DNA of 64,000 bases from Synaphobranchus kaupii (taxonomy: Eukaryota; Chordata; Actinopteri; Anguilliformes; Synaphobranchidae): positions 28,317,114 through 28,381,113 of the forward strand of contig CM056396.1 of assembly GCA_029718625.1 (NCBI GenBank), in the 5' to 3' direction. Positions 36,032 through 60,800 of the stretch are shown piece after piece (position 1 is the stretch's first letter; each line of letters begins with the position of its first letter). The notes beneath the pieces are model-generated. The model made no database searches. It was given only the letters and a program-made list of their open reading frames with translations, and had not been told where the DNA came from. A program made the position numbers and the translations under genes.

Positions 36032-36691
36032 TAGATGCCCCTAGCCAGCTCCAATCACTAGGCTACAGTGTGTTCCTAAACACACCTTTGGGCTACTTCT
36101 GAATTGTTGGATATCGAGACAGTCGCAGAACAAACCTGTTTCCCCCCCCCCCCCGCGTGTCTGATATGGGGGGGTCATTTGATACTCGTTTTGGCGACAA
36201 AGGGAAGAATGCACGATAGTCTTAAACACACCGTCAGTGAATGGGGGTGGGTTCGGACGGCCCTTTCCCACAGTACTTCCATGGCACCTGAATTCCGTGT
36301 CAATATCCGCGTGTGGCTAATATGGGAGCATCAACTTCAGGCCCTATACAACGCAGTAGTAGGGAGCATATGGACTACCTGATAGGCCTACCAGCGATTT
36401 GCCTGACCTACGTCAGTTTCCTTAGATCTTCATAATGGGGAATTATCCGTAAACATTTATAGGTCTCACGCTCTTGAATGTAGGGTTTAATGGATGTTTT
36501 CTTTTTTGCACCTTAGCAGGTGTTAAAATACTTGGCCTAGTCCTCAAACAATCAGTTAAATGGCGAATTGTAGGCAAGCTGGGACTTAAGTAAATACAAA
36601 TATAGTTTTCTATTGTAGACTATAATGGATAAAGCATCTGATAAGGAAGTGTTATGCTTTGAATGTTCGCACAGGCGAGTGTTATATTTAA

Positions 36692-48498
<11,807 letters not shown>

Positions 48499-49760
48499 GA
48501 GCCGCCTCGCAGCTGTCCGCCAGAACTCACAGGGGTGGGGGTGCATTAGGGGACGGGGTGGGTGGGGGGGGGGGGGGGGGGAGTGAAGTTGAAGTTTTTT
48601 TGCGGCCGTTTGAAATCTAGCACTTTTTTTTTTTTCTTCCTCCCCACTTTTCCTCAGGTGCCCGTTATTTTATTTTATTATTTTTAAACCTTCTGGAACT
48701 CTGGGGTCCTCCACGGAAGCTTAGCTTTCTTCAAAGATGCCTGATTTAATATACATATATTTTAATCTGTGTTTTGTCTACTTATTTGGGACAGCATCTC
48801 AAACAGGAAGTACGGTAACAGAGAGACACTAACCACCCCCCCCCCCCCCCCCCCCCCCACGGCCTTCAACTGCTGTTATCTCTTAGTTACTGTCTGAAAG
48901 ATGGCACCGTTTATCTGCCCTCTTATGATGTTATATTTCATGTATTTTCTACACTCTCTAAGCACAAGTACATAGGGTTTTTTTTTTTTGTTGTTGCATA
49001 TTTTGTACGTTATTTTATTTTGTAAACCCTGGGTTTAAGGGCAATAGGGACTGTGGTGGGGGGGGGGGGGGATAATTATATAAGATAATAATATAATAAT
49101 TAAGTTTGCCAGTTTACATTTACTTGGCACAGAAAAAGAAGCAAAGAAAAGCTTTTGGGGGGGGGTATCTGAGCTGGGGTTTTTTTCTGCCCAGCGGGAA
49201 CACAGGCTTATGGGTAAAACTTTTACAACTATTCAGCATCTCCAGTTCTTTATTTTTATTTTTTATTTTCTGTACTGCTGTATTGCCCGAAACGTGTACT
49301 GTAGAGAATATGAATGTATTTAAATGAAGGGCTCTTCACATACACACTCTCCTTTAGTAAATATCTGTTGTTTGAAAAGAGGATGAATCACCACGAAAGG
49401 TGTCTAAATGAAATGTATATGTTCAAAGGCTGTCGTCAAATATCTTTTCTAAGGTATGCTATTACTGGTTATAATATTAATGCTAATTGCTAAAGACTAT
49501 CTTGAACTGAGTCTGTCATCCGGGTCGACCCAGAAGGGTCCTCAACAGTTTGTATGTAGCCGTCTCTGGTGAAGCCTGATCGGTTTGTGAATGAATGAGT
49601 ACATGAATGAGTTCATTATGTTTTTGTTTGTTTAAATGTCATAAATCAACACTCTTGTTTTATTTTGTGATTATTTACATGGCTATACAATAGTTACAAT
49701 TTGAATCTAAATTTTCACTTTGTTTCTTTTCTGTAGTAGATAAAGGCATACAATAATACC
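48499..49760 (+). other. Probable golph3l 3' UTR and downstream flank
   Basis: No coding potential. Contains long G runs (near 48562-48582 and 49056-49071), a C run (48836-48858) and T runs. No AATAAA was found, so the 3' end cannot be placed. Confidence 0.4.
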
Positions 49761-50449
49761 AGTGAACTGCTTGCTTTGTTAGGAGACCAGCGTTCTGTAA
49801 ATGTCTTTAGAGAAGATGAGACCTATTCAAAGTGTGCCTGGGAATCCAAAACTCGTTTTTGTGGATTCCCAAGCACGCATACGTGACATGCAGGCCCCTG
49901 TTATCTGCTTTCAGGCTCAGGCCCAGCTGCGGGTAGACCGAAACCACCATAACCTCTCTGCTAAATTAAAATATGCAAGCGCACACGTGCTATCTCAGAG
50001 AATGGTGCCGTTTAAAATATGCGAGCACACATGCATTACCAGAGAGAATAGTGCTGTTTAAAATATGCGATCACACATGCATTACCAGAGAGAATGGTGC
50101 AGATTATTAATAGCACTCGAGTCGTAGAGTCAAGAACAGTCTGTACTCTGTCTCGCGTGTTTGTACGTTTATGCTCCTCTAGTTATATATTTCTGTTTTA
50201 TTATGTTTTTAAATTTGAGCACGTCACATCTGCCAGGTAAATTTACAGGTATCTATCCAAGACTGGGCGCTGCTAACAAACTTCGCTGTTTTCTGATTCA
50301 ACATGAAGTGCTCACCAGTTCTGCTCCCTTTGAGATACATGGCTTTTTTTTTTTTTTTTGTCTTGCACTGCACAACAGTGCCCCCTCTGGTGTATATCAT
50401 TCCTACACCTGGACCTCCACAGCACTGCCTTCTGGAGAGACGGCGGCCC

Positions 50450-50580
50450 ATATTCATAAAGCAGTAGCAGTGCTGATCTGGGATCAGTTTTGCCGTTTAG
50501 ATCATAATGGACAAGGTTAGGCTGTGGACCAGGGAAAACTGGCCCGAGATCAGCGCTCTTTCTCTCATGAGTTATGCTAC
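50450..50580. mobile_element. Small palindromic fish MITE
   Basis: Inverted halves gtgctgatctgggatcagtt and cccgagatcagcgctctt flank tagatcataatggacaagg, matching a widespread fish repeat. Fragments of it also occur near 36985-37070. Confidence 0.6.
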
Positions 50581-50805
50581 TGAATGTGATCTTGAGCGCC
50601 ATCTCTGCCCTCACTGAAACAGTGTTATTATCTGTGCCTGCTCTCTGCCCATCCAGATACTGCCTTGACTGGCTCACTGGCTCGTCAACACTGTATATGC
50701 AAATTGCGGCTCAGAGATGGGAATGGTTGCTAGGGGGGGAAGGTTCAGCCAATCCGGGACGTGCAAGCGGCAGGCTCGTACAGAGACTTTAACGATGCTA
50801 GCTTG

Positions 50806-50807
<2 letters not shown>

Positions 50808-50872
<65 letters not shown>
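50808..50872. repeat. TG microsatellite
   Basis: About 31 TG units, followed by a short CA run at 50890-50915. Confidence 0.95.
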
Positions 50873-50874
<2 letters not shown>

Positions 50875-51362
50875 ACGTCCTTGCATACATGTACACACAC
50901 ACACAAACACACATGCAGTGTCATAGCGTTCTCTCTCACTCCTATCTCTCTCTCTCCTTATCTCTCTCTCACTACATTTGCCTGTGCTTGGTAATTCTAG
51001 CCATTGCTGACCACAGGCGATGAGCGGCAGGTTGACGTCAGTGTAGGCTCATATCTCCAGCGACACACACCTGCATACCTGTGTGAGCCTGAGGGGAGGG
51101 GGAGGGGGGAGGGGGGGAGGGGGGAGGGGGGGTTCACTGCAAATCTGCTACCTGGGAACTCACCTGTGAGAAGAGCCCAGCCTTCTGAACGGATCACAGT
51201 AATATCCTCCCTCTCTACCTCAGCTGGTGTGTGTGTGTGGGGAGTGTTTCTGCACAAAATGGCTGCTGGGCATTACCCAGGTGGTAGCCACACTTTCATC
51301 GCTGAAGTGAGCTTCTCCCTAACCGTAACATTTACAGATTATGAGACGAAAGGCACTATATA

Positions 51363-52520
51363 CAGTGCATCCGGAAAGTATTCACAGCGCTTCACTTTTT
51401 TCCACATTTTGTTACAGCCTTATTCCAAAATTGATTAAATTCATTTTTTCCCTCAAAATTCTACACACAACACCCCATAATGACAATGTGAAAAAAGTTT
51501 TTTTGAGATTTTTGCTAATTTATTAAAAATAAAAAATAAAAATTTCTCATTTACATAAGTATTCATACCCTTTGCTTTAACGTATTTTTAAAGTATCATA
51601 TTTCATATTTGGTCGCATATCCTTTACATGCTGTTACTTCCTGAAGTCTGTGACCATCAACATCAAAAACCTGTCGATATCTTATTTTCAGGTACTGTTA
51701 CAAACGATACTATAACCTCTCTGCATTTGAATGGATCTCTATGGAAATTGGGGGGTGAGACTAGATTCAGCTGTAAATTACACTGGTACAGTATGGAACA
51801 CATGGCTGGCTAAATGGCTGTAAGTTATCAAGGGTCTGAGCTATCAAACGAGCCCCAAACCATCACTCTGTTACCAGATATGGAGTAGATGTGGATGGAT
51901 CACTGCAAGGGTTATTTCTCCGGACTCATTTTCCTATAGAACTCTATGGGGAAAAAAGTCAGGAGAAACAACCCTTAAAGTGATCCATCCACATCTACTC
52001 CATATCTGGCAACAGAGTGATGGTTTGGGGCTCGTTTGATAGCTCAGACCCTTGATAACTTACAGCCATTTAGCCAGCCATGTGTTCCATACTGTACCAG
52101 TGTAATTTACAGCTGAATCTAGTCTCACCCCCCCAATTTCCATAGAGATCCATTCAAATGCAGAGAGGTTATCGCTTGTAACAGTACCTGAAAATAAGAT
52201 ATCGACAGTTTTTTGATGTTGATGGTCACAGACTTCAGGAAGTAACAGCATGTAAAGGATATGCGACCAAATATGAAATATGATACTTTAAAAATACGTT
52301 AAAGCAAAGGGTATGAATACTTATGTAAATGAGAAATTTTATTTTTTTATTTTTAATAAATTTGCAAAAATCTCAAAAAAACTTTTTTCACATTGTCATT
52401 ATGGGGTGTTGTGTGTAGAATTTTGAGGGAAAAAATGAATTTAATCAATTTTGGAATAAGGCTGTAACAGAACAAAATGTGGAAAAAGTGAAGCGCTGTG
52501 AATACTTTCCGGATGCACTG
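51363..52520. mobile_element. Tc1-ended foldback element: 1158-bp near-perfect palindrome
   Basis: Begins CAGTGCATCCGGAAAGTATT and ends aatactttccggatgcactg, bordered by TA on both sides (51361-51362, 52521-52522). The arms stay complementary right to the centre near 51940 (gactcattttcctatag / ctatggggaaaaaagtc), leaving only a few unpaired bases. Differences are rare, for example a short insertion near 51709. It encodes nothing. Confidence 0.93.
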
Positions 52521-53089
52521 TACATGCAATCCTTTCTAAGTTGGTGATTGACAGGAGGGGTGGGTGGGGGGGCTACGTTTCACCCTCTTGTGTGTCTGTT
52601 TTTTCAGCATAAGTGCTGCCTGAAGCTGTGGACAGGAAAACAGGAAAGGTCAAAGGTCAGGGGTTTGGCCTCCCTGCCAATGGTAGTGCCACAGGTTATG
52701 TACACCTCACCTCCTACATTCCCTCCTCTCTGTGTAACTGCAGGAGGTTGGTAACAGGAGTTCCTAGCGCTATATTACAGTGGGGGACCTCCGTCGTCCT
52801 TGTTCACACCCCTTAATTATTTTTCTGACTATGCATCGGATTGGAATGTTTTGATTTATATGGCAAGACAACCGTTTAATTACTGTTAAGGAGGTACCTG
52901 GGGGCGTAAGGAATCCATGGCATTGTGATCTTTCAGGCTTAGTAAACCGGAAAAGTTAGTTTTGAAAATGAGAGATGGGCTGTTTAAGACTCTCTGAAGA
53001 GGTGGAGCCCATGCAGGATTTAGAGTTTAGAGTCAAATACACAGCGGTATAATCAAGATGGCCGACTTTAACTAAGCAAGGACAACAGT

Positions 53090-53396
53090 ATGGGTGCGTC
53101 CCAATACTCCAAAAATGCACCCTCCTTTCCTCCACTACCACCTCCTCTCCTCTGTGCCCCGGAAACAGATCTTTGTGTTTTAATCTAATTGCTGATTACA
53201 TCTTGATTACGTATTAATGGTTACGTATTAATTAATGTCTCGACGCAAACCGCAATGTCAGGTACATTGTATACTGTACATGCAAATTCTTGTACTTGAA
53301 ACGTTCATGCAGTTTTGCATACTTCCGGGTAGGACAGGAATGGTAGTCGGGGAGTGGAGGAAAGGAGGAGTGAAGAATATTGGGACGCACCCCCAG
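53090..53396. mobile_element. MITE with ~50-bp inverted ends, uninterrupted copy
   Basis: Starts gggtgcgtcccaatactcc and ends atattgggacgcaccc; the inner ends ctcctttcctccactacc and ggagtggaggaaaggagg are also inverted. It is the empty-site relative of the Tc1-interrupted copy at 39375-39550/41169. Confidence 0.8.
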
Positions 53397-54180
53397 ACTT
53401 TTCACTCTTTACATGTGACAAATGTACAGGAATAAACTGAACAACAATTTTCCATGCGCATGTTTTGACTGATGATTATTAATGAAGTTTATTTGTAGCG
53501 CAAATGGGGTTTACTCATAAATTTCTACGGCTTTATTTACTTTTGCCAATTTATTTATTCCATTTTTATTATTCCACTAATAAATAAATAAATAAAATTA
53601 TATTTATTCCATTTATTCCTGTGTATTATTCCACTTGATAGTCATGTCAGGATATCTAGATTTCGAGTATTTCACCGATATAAGTGCCGGATATCTGAAA
53701 AATTTTATATAATAAAATTTTAATGAATAATTAAAAAAAGTATTCCATATGGGCAAGTCTTATAGGTTCAGCAGGTATGTATATATAGTAAAGATGAGTC
53801 ATTCTGTGTTATTTCTTAGTTCAGAGTACAGACCACAGTCAAACACTGGTGCAGTGTTACTTATTGGCCTATGGGTGGAGACAAAGACCCTGGATTGCTC
53901 AATTCAAGTATTGCCTTTTTAAAATTTACAACTTCATCTGAGAACTGGTTTTGTTCCATTTTCTCCTTTTAGTTATTAATAATAATTAAGAAATACATTG
54001 GAATTGCTATGAAATATACATATACTGTATATATATTTCTACATTTTCCAGAAAGGTCACAAATACAATATATGTCATTTCCATAAGTTGTGTGAAGCAG
54101 GACTGCAGGAGGAAGGTGAGGTTGAGGGTGGAGGATTGGAGCGAATGCAGCCTCTTCACTGTAAAGACCCAGAGATCCAG
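53397..54180. other. AT-rich spacer, no gene recognised
   Basis: Contains AATAAATAAATA-type and TATATA runs and no recognisable coding or RNA feature. Confidence 0.5.
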
Positions 54181-54189
54181 GCCTTTAGC

Positions 54190-54945
54190 ACCTCCGGGGG
54201 AGCTAGCCTGTGTTACTGGGAGTGCAAGCCTGTGCTACTGGGAGAGCTAGTCTGTGCTACTGGGAGAGCTAGCATGTGCTACTAGGAGCGCTAGCCTGTG
54301 CTACTGGGGGAGCTAGCCTGTGCTACTAGGAGAGCTAGCCTGTGCTACTGGGGGAGCTAGCCTGTGTTACTGGGTGAGCTACTGGGAGAGCTAGCCTGTG
54401 CTACTGGGGGAACTAGCCTGTGTTACTGGGAGCTAGACTGTGCTACTAGGAGAGCTAGCCTGTGCTACTGAGGGAGCTAGCCTGTGTTACTGGGAGAGCT
54501 AGCCTGTGCTACTGGGGGAGCTAGCCTGTGTTACTGGGAGAGCTAGCCTGTGCTACTAGGGGAGCTAGCCTGTGTTACTGGGAGAGCTAGCCTGTGCTAC
54601 TTGGGGAGCTAGCCTGTGTTACTGGAAGAGCTAGTCTGTGCTATTGGGGTAGCTAGCATGTGCTTACAGGGAAGCTAGCATTTGTTACTGGTGGAGCTAG
54701 CCTGTGCTACTAGGGGAGCTAGTCTGTGTTACTGGAAGAGCTAGTCTGTGCTATTGGGGTAGCTAGCATGTGCTTACGGGGAAGCTAGCCTTTGTTACTG
54801 GTGGAGCTAGCCTGTGCTACTAGGGGAGCTAGTCTGTGTTACTGGGAGAGCTAGCCTGTGCTACTGGGGGAGCTAGCCTGTATTACTGGGGGAGCTAGCC
54901 TGTGTTACTGGTGGAGCTAGCCTGTGTTACTGGAGAGAGCCTGTC
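54190..54945 (+). repeat. ~22-bp GAGCTAGCCTGTG minisatellite, about 34 units
   Basis: Unit gagctagcctgtgctactgg gg with frequent variants (gttactgggaga). Every unit holds the near-palindrome agctagc. Confidence 0.95.
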
Positions 54946-54999
54946 CATGCAGCAGATAGACATACAGTGGCCATTAGCTGCTTGCTATCAACCCAGCTG

Positions 55000-57740
55000 T
55001 GAATCAGTGTGTGAACGGGCCCTGTCACCAGCGGACTGCCGGCGGTCCGACGGCCAGCCTCCGACGGGCGCTTGGGTTTACCGACCGAGCTGCGCACGAA
55101 CCGCGTTCAGCGGTGCGTGTAAGAAATCAAACATTCACAGGAGTGAGAAACTGCACACTCACCAAGTTCTGATCAACAGTGCGCTTTTATTCCTTTTTCT
55201 AGCTTGTGTATTATTCTTTAGGAGTAGCGTCGGCTTGTATTGATCTGAACACAGAACTCAGTTGTGTGCTCCTGCATGTGTTTGATTGCTTATTTATGTC
55301 CTATACCCACAGCCCTTTGAATGCATATTTAACAGAGTGCAGAGTGAGTGACCGGGGGCTTCTGAGCGCAGGAATAAACAGCTAACCGTACACCCCCCCA
55401 ATACCCCCCATAAAAGACATGTAAAATTTCTGATTTTTACCCCCTAACCCACTCCACACACGCCCCCCGCCCCCCTCCACCCCCACTTTGTGAGGGGTTT
55501 TGTAGAGCAAGCAAATAAAAAAATATTAATAAAATAAATATTTTTAAAAAGAAAGAATGAAAGAGGAGAAAGAGCCCCACAGCAGGCCTGGGCATCATGG
55601 GTAATTCATTCCGCTCGGTCAGGGCTGAACCACCGAACCCCCCCTCACAGGAGGGGTCATTCAGTCGCCAAAACCGCCGGGGCACGTAGCTCTCAACTTT
55701 GAGCCCAAGTGAACTTTCAGTGAAGCCGCTCGCGGAAAATATTGATCTTCATGAAATAACTTGCCGCCAAAAAAAAAAAATGCAGTCTTTACTTAAATTC
55801 AAGTCTGGAAAGTCAGAACGAAATGCGCTATGAGGGTTAGATTGAACCACCCCCCCCCCCCTTTGCCTGGGTCAATGCTGCTTATCAAAGAATACGGGAG
55901 CCTGCCGGTCCTTTTTCAGCCACAGTCTGAGCATGTGCGGAGTCAGGCGTTGCCATGGGGACAATGGCCGGGACGGACGTTTGTTTCTTTCTGTTGTCCT
56001 TTGTATTTCTGCTCATCCCGGCTTTACGCATTTTTTTAAATTTAATTTGAAAAGAAATAAAAATTGAATACATTTACATAAAAAAACAACAAAGGCCAAT
56101 ACATGAAGTTGCAGATGGAGTGCTGGTTTTCAGGGAAAAGGACCCTCTTCTATCACCGGGCCAGTAGTCATATTTGGTGTTGCTATGGGAATGGGAACAT
56201 TCCCAACAGGTCGACAGTAGATTACTGCTGGCTTTCGGTTTGAACTGATGGGAAGTTTAGCACACACACGCACGCACGCACGCACAAGCACACACGCACG
56301 CACGCACGCACGCACAAGCACACACACATCCCACCCCCCTCTCCCATTGGCCAACTCGTCGCCAGTTCCCCCGGCACCTCGCAGCATCTCTCCGACGCCG
56401 AAACTCCCCCTCCATGAAACCCTGGATCTGCCCATACGGCCTATAGACGGCCGGACTGAGTCCGCCCAGCCTCCACTCTCCCCTGGGCTGAGATTACTGC
56501 TACTCCCAGGCTTCATCCTCCAGACCATCTGATTGGGCCTCGAGGCCTGGAGGGGTGGAGGGGTGGAGGTGTGGAGGGGTGGAGGCGTGGAGGGGAGGGG
56601 GGTGACCTTGGCATGCCCTTGCCAGAAGGGGGGTAAATGTTCCAGAGCTGATTAGGGCCTGATGTTGGGCCGTGGGTCACAGTTTAACCCCTTCCTGTCA
56701 GCAGGGGGGCGCCCACGCCCCAGGACCTGTCAATACATATTAGCCCTGCAAACAAAAGCAGAGAGGCACATCCCTCCTTCACAAAAAAAGGGACAGATAT
56801 AATTTGGGGGGTTGTGGGTGCACTAGGAGCTATCGTTATACATGGCCGTCTCAGTCTCCGGACTTGAACCTGATTACAAATTTGTAGTTTGAACCGAAGA
56901 GGTGCCAATCCATGAGTGCAAGTGAAAGAATCTGAATGATCTTGAAAGATACTGTATGGAGGAAAGGTGAAAGAACCCCGCAATATATTCATCTCATAAA
57001 GCACTACAGACGATCACTCGGCAGTGACGCAGGATGGTGTAAATATTACACCCTTATCTAATATGTAATATTACAACCTACTTTCCTTTCTATGTATTTA
57101 ACTTGAAGCGGCATGGATGGTGTTCTAGAGTGACGACAGGCAGGGCAGAGCTTTAGCATCTGGAGCTTTAGCATCTGAGAATATTCACTTCTATCGGATA
57201 CGCGTAATATTCCAGAACGTACATTTCAGTCACCACAAGGGGGCGCCGACTGCTTTCGGGTTATAAGAGCGTCTTTTTAAAAACTAAAAAAAACAACACA
57301 TATATAACTTTTAACCTCACTGGATTTAAAACTTTGCATTACTTTTTTCATTTTTATATGAAATATAGGCTTTAATAAATTGTCGCTATCCCCTTGCGAC
57401 AAGATCCGAAACTTGCGGACGGAAATGTGGGAATTCACCCACCCACCCCCACACACTTCCCGACAAATGCGCACACTCGTCTCCTGTGTCTTTAGAATGG
57501 GAAGCTCGTGCCCATTGTCACAACAATGGAGGATCGATAGGAGTATTTACAAAAGCGAAGCGACTGGATTTTTTTCTTTCTTTTTTTTTTTTTTACAAAA
57601 GGGCCTGGTGCTGTCACACAATGTGTGAGTGCCAACACTGAGGGTTTAAAGGATGCGGGGGGAGGGGGGGGCATGGCACTCGTCCTCTCTTTTTTTCCTT
57701 AAAAGGATCAGCTCCTCCCCTTAACAACCCCTTGGGTAGC
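55000..57740. other. Spacer with low-complexity runs, no gene recognised
   Basis: Holds C-rich and G-rich runs, a CACGCACG tract (56260-56330) and a gtggaggggtgg tandem tract (56545-56600). Open frames here are short or repeat-driven. Confidence 0.5.
57232..57246 (+). promoter_or_regulatory. Strong CTCF-like motif
   Basis: CCACAAGGGGGCGCC matches the CTCF core nearly base for base. It may be a boundary between golph3l and the next locus. Motif evidence only. Confidence 0.45.
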
Positions 57741-57748
57741 GCGGAGGT

Positions 57749-57810
57749 TCAGATGCCAGGCTGGACAATCACAGAGGTCAGGTCGTCCCACGTCTCCGGG
57801 GAGTTGAGGG
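57749..57810 (-). other. Possible small C-terminal coding exon, unidentified
   Basis: On the minus strand a frame reads LNSPETWDDLTSVIVQPGI then TGA, preceded by a long pyrimidine tract. A canonical acceptor is not clear (only cggag). I do not recognise the peptide. Confidence 0.15.
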
Positions 57811-60800
57811 GGATGGGAGGGGTGGGGCGGGGCGGGGCAGGATGAAAGGAAAGGCAGAATACAATGAAATGATACAATGACCCTTCCTGATGTCCACTCA
57901 CTCTGCCTCAAGAGGGAAAACAGACACTCATCTGACCACTTCTGACCATTCTCTCCCTCTCTCCAACTTGATCTTTCCCTCTCTCTCTCTCTCCCTCTCT
58001 TCCCCCATATGTGTGCTTTTTCTTATTATTTGTTCTGTGGGAGAGAAGTTGATGTAATTTAATTTCTGAAGGTACTTTTGTATGTGTTTGACCTCTACCT
58101 AAGAAAGAGGATTTTAATTAAAGGTACTTTAAAGATCTCTCCCTCCCTGCTAACACCCCCCCCCTCTCTCTCTCTCTCTCTCAAAAACTCTTAACAGTAT
58201 AATGTTCAATGTCCATTTAACTCCAATACAGTTTATTAAGAGTCCAAGAGGGGTCATATGTACACCGTCATAGTAAAATCTACTCCATCGCTGTTTATTT
58301 GACACTGACAATTTTACAGTGCATTTGCAATCTGCCAGAAGAAGTATAAAATTTTTTAACTAGACACAGATAGCTTAGAATTATTGGGTTCCATCTGACA
58401 AGTTTGTCAAATATGAGTTAATAGCATGAGAATGGTCTCTGGCACGTTACTGTCAGATTAAGCCCCTGGCACCATGCTAATAAATAACATGGATTTGACA
58501 CAAAACAATGCTGTGATATGGGACTTGAGACTCCTAAATTGCAGAAGGATCTGCAGATAGAACCCAATAACTCTACATTCATAACATGTTGTCTCTCTTC
58601 TATTTTACGGGAACACAGCAGATTGGTGAGTGTTATATCAACTCTCATAGGGAACATTTATATGTGTTGTTGACTCAAATAACTGAGTTGTACTGACGCT
58701 GGACATTTTACTGTGAAGCACAGCACACCATTCTCTCGCGTGATGCACTTGTCCTGGTACCTCTGGTTACTGGGTGGGTATGGTCTCGCAGGATTCCAGA
58801 ATGCAGCTTGTTTAGATCTCGTGGAGGACAATGCTGTCGCGGGGCACTTGGTCGGAGTCGCTTCGCTAAATGTACCATACTGCGTAAATGGATGGCATGC
58901 GAAAAAATGTAAGCGTCCTGCCATAGTGTCAACTGGACACACAACGTAACAGAGTATACTGTATTGAAACAGCCGACATCCCCACGGGAACGCAAGTCGC
59001 GGTGTTATTTGTTCACATATAGGGTTCTTTCCCCACGAGAAAATTACCTCATACACCAGGCGCGTGCACAGCATCAGGATCAGCATCAAACTCTGAACTG
59101 CTTGAGGGGAGGGCCAAACTCTCCGTTCCCTGTTTACCCCCGCCCCCGACACACACACTCTGCACGCGCTGACTTTTAGCCCCTGCTGCGGCCTTTCCTT
59201 CTCTCGGGCGCGCCGAAGCAGGTATTCCTGTCTCCGTGGGGCGCGAGGGCAGCCGCTCGCCCCTTCTACCGCTGTGCGCGGCGGGTGCATCCGCTCACGG
59301 ATTTTACATCCCCACCCCGGGCAAACCGTAAGACCGTGAGACCGTGGCCCGTTCAAAGAACGGAGAGGCGAACAGCGCCAGAGAGGGCAGATGGGGTGAC
59401 GATAAGTAGCATATGTTCTGGTTATGAACGTGGGCCGACATGAACGTTTGCCATCGGCTCTTGAGCATGGCGAAATATCACAATGATAAACATGCAAATT
59501 TAAATCTACCTTACATTTGAATCGACAGCTGTTAATAAACGTGTACCCCCAATTTAAGATTGAGGTTTCATATTTTTTTGTCAAACGTATCCAGGAAAGA
59601 GAATGCTTTTCCACGAACACTTGGGGCAATACGGCCACAGCAAGATTGTGCCAAATTATAGGCATATTATTCTTTCGCATACCATCAGTGCTGCAGCTGC
59701 AATTCCCTAGGATATTGGTTGATAATCTTGGTCACGTGATATCAGGAATATTGCCTCAGTTGTTGACAAATTACATTATAAAAATACCAACTTTGAACTG
59801 GTGTGGATTACAAGTCGTGACCGGGTGATTAGACACATGGTTTTGGATTCGGTAATGTTACGGTCTTGGCAGTTGATTGACATTTCATATGCACGCATTT
59901 TGGTCTCTGTCAATAAAGCTGAGAATGAGTTTACTTAGAAAAACGCGTTATATTGATAGGTCAATTTTTTTGAATTATTAAATAGGCCTATATACTCTTT
60001 GGAGCATTCCTCTGATTTGCATATGAAAGCTGTTTGTTAGGTTTGTTGTACAATAAGCTGTAACCGCTCGTCCCTATATTTATATGAACTTATTTAATTA
60101 TGTATAAGGTAGCCTGCATATACGTCCATGAGAATAAGGAAAAGTTACGAGTTTGAGTGTTATTTTTTCAGCAATGGAACATTCATCCGTACAACTTCGT
60201 ATACAGTTCAACTATGGATTGGACTGTTAAATTAACATACCAACCCTATTAATTACCATGTCCGCCTGGGGGAGCAATCTCCAAGTGAAGGGCAAGCATT
60301 TTGACCTAGAATTTTGAAATGTATATAAATATAAATAAAACCATTCGAGGTGAGGTCCACGCAGACACGATCCTCGCAAAGGTTCGCCCCGGCTCCCACG
60401 CCTCTCGTCCGGATCTCGACCCTTGTTGCGGTTCGCCTCGTCTCCACGGAGACGCCCGACGTCTCTCATCAACGACCCCGCGATGGATCGACAGGAGCCA
60501 CAGCGCCTATAACTCTCGAGGCTGCGGTTTCATTGTTCTCCGTCCTCGACAGACTGGGGTTTCAATCGATAACTATGCCCTCCCCACCTCTTCCCCTTCA
60601 TCCCCCGTTCGTCTTTCTCTCATCTCGTCCTCGCTTGCAGACGATGCTCAATTCAAATTATGAAGACCTGGGCTATAATTAATAATTAACCAAAAACCAT
60701 ATAGACATCGCAACTATAGCCTACCTAACCGGAAATTTATTTTTGAAATAATATTACGTTCCAAGTAGGCTAGTTCTCCTCTAAATCTGTAGCCTGTGGA

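Noticed and set aside
50383..50402. CTCF site at gtgccccctctggtg
   Set aside because: Two extra bases in the G run spoil the motif spacing.
51628..52251. Two ~60-codon frames with the same MLLLPEVCDHQHQK start on opposite strands
   Set aside because: They are the two arms of the palindromic element, not genes.
58658..59680. 340-codon minus-strand frame
   Set aside because: No recognisable domain, odd composition, overlaps unrelated frames on both strands and lies in GC-rich non-coding DNA.
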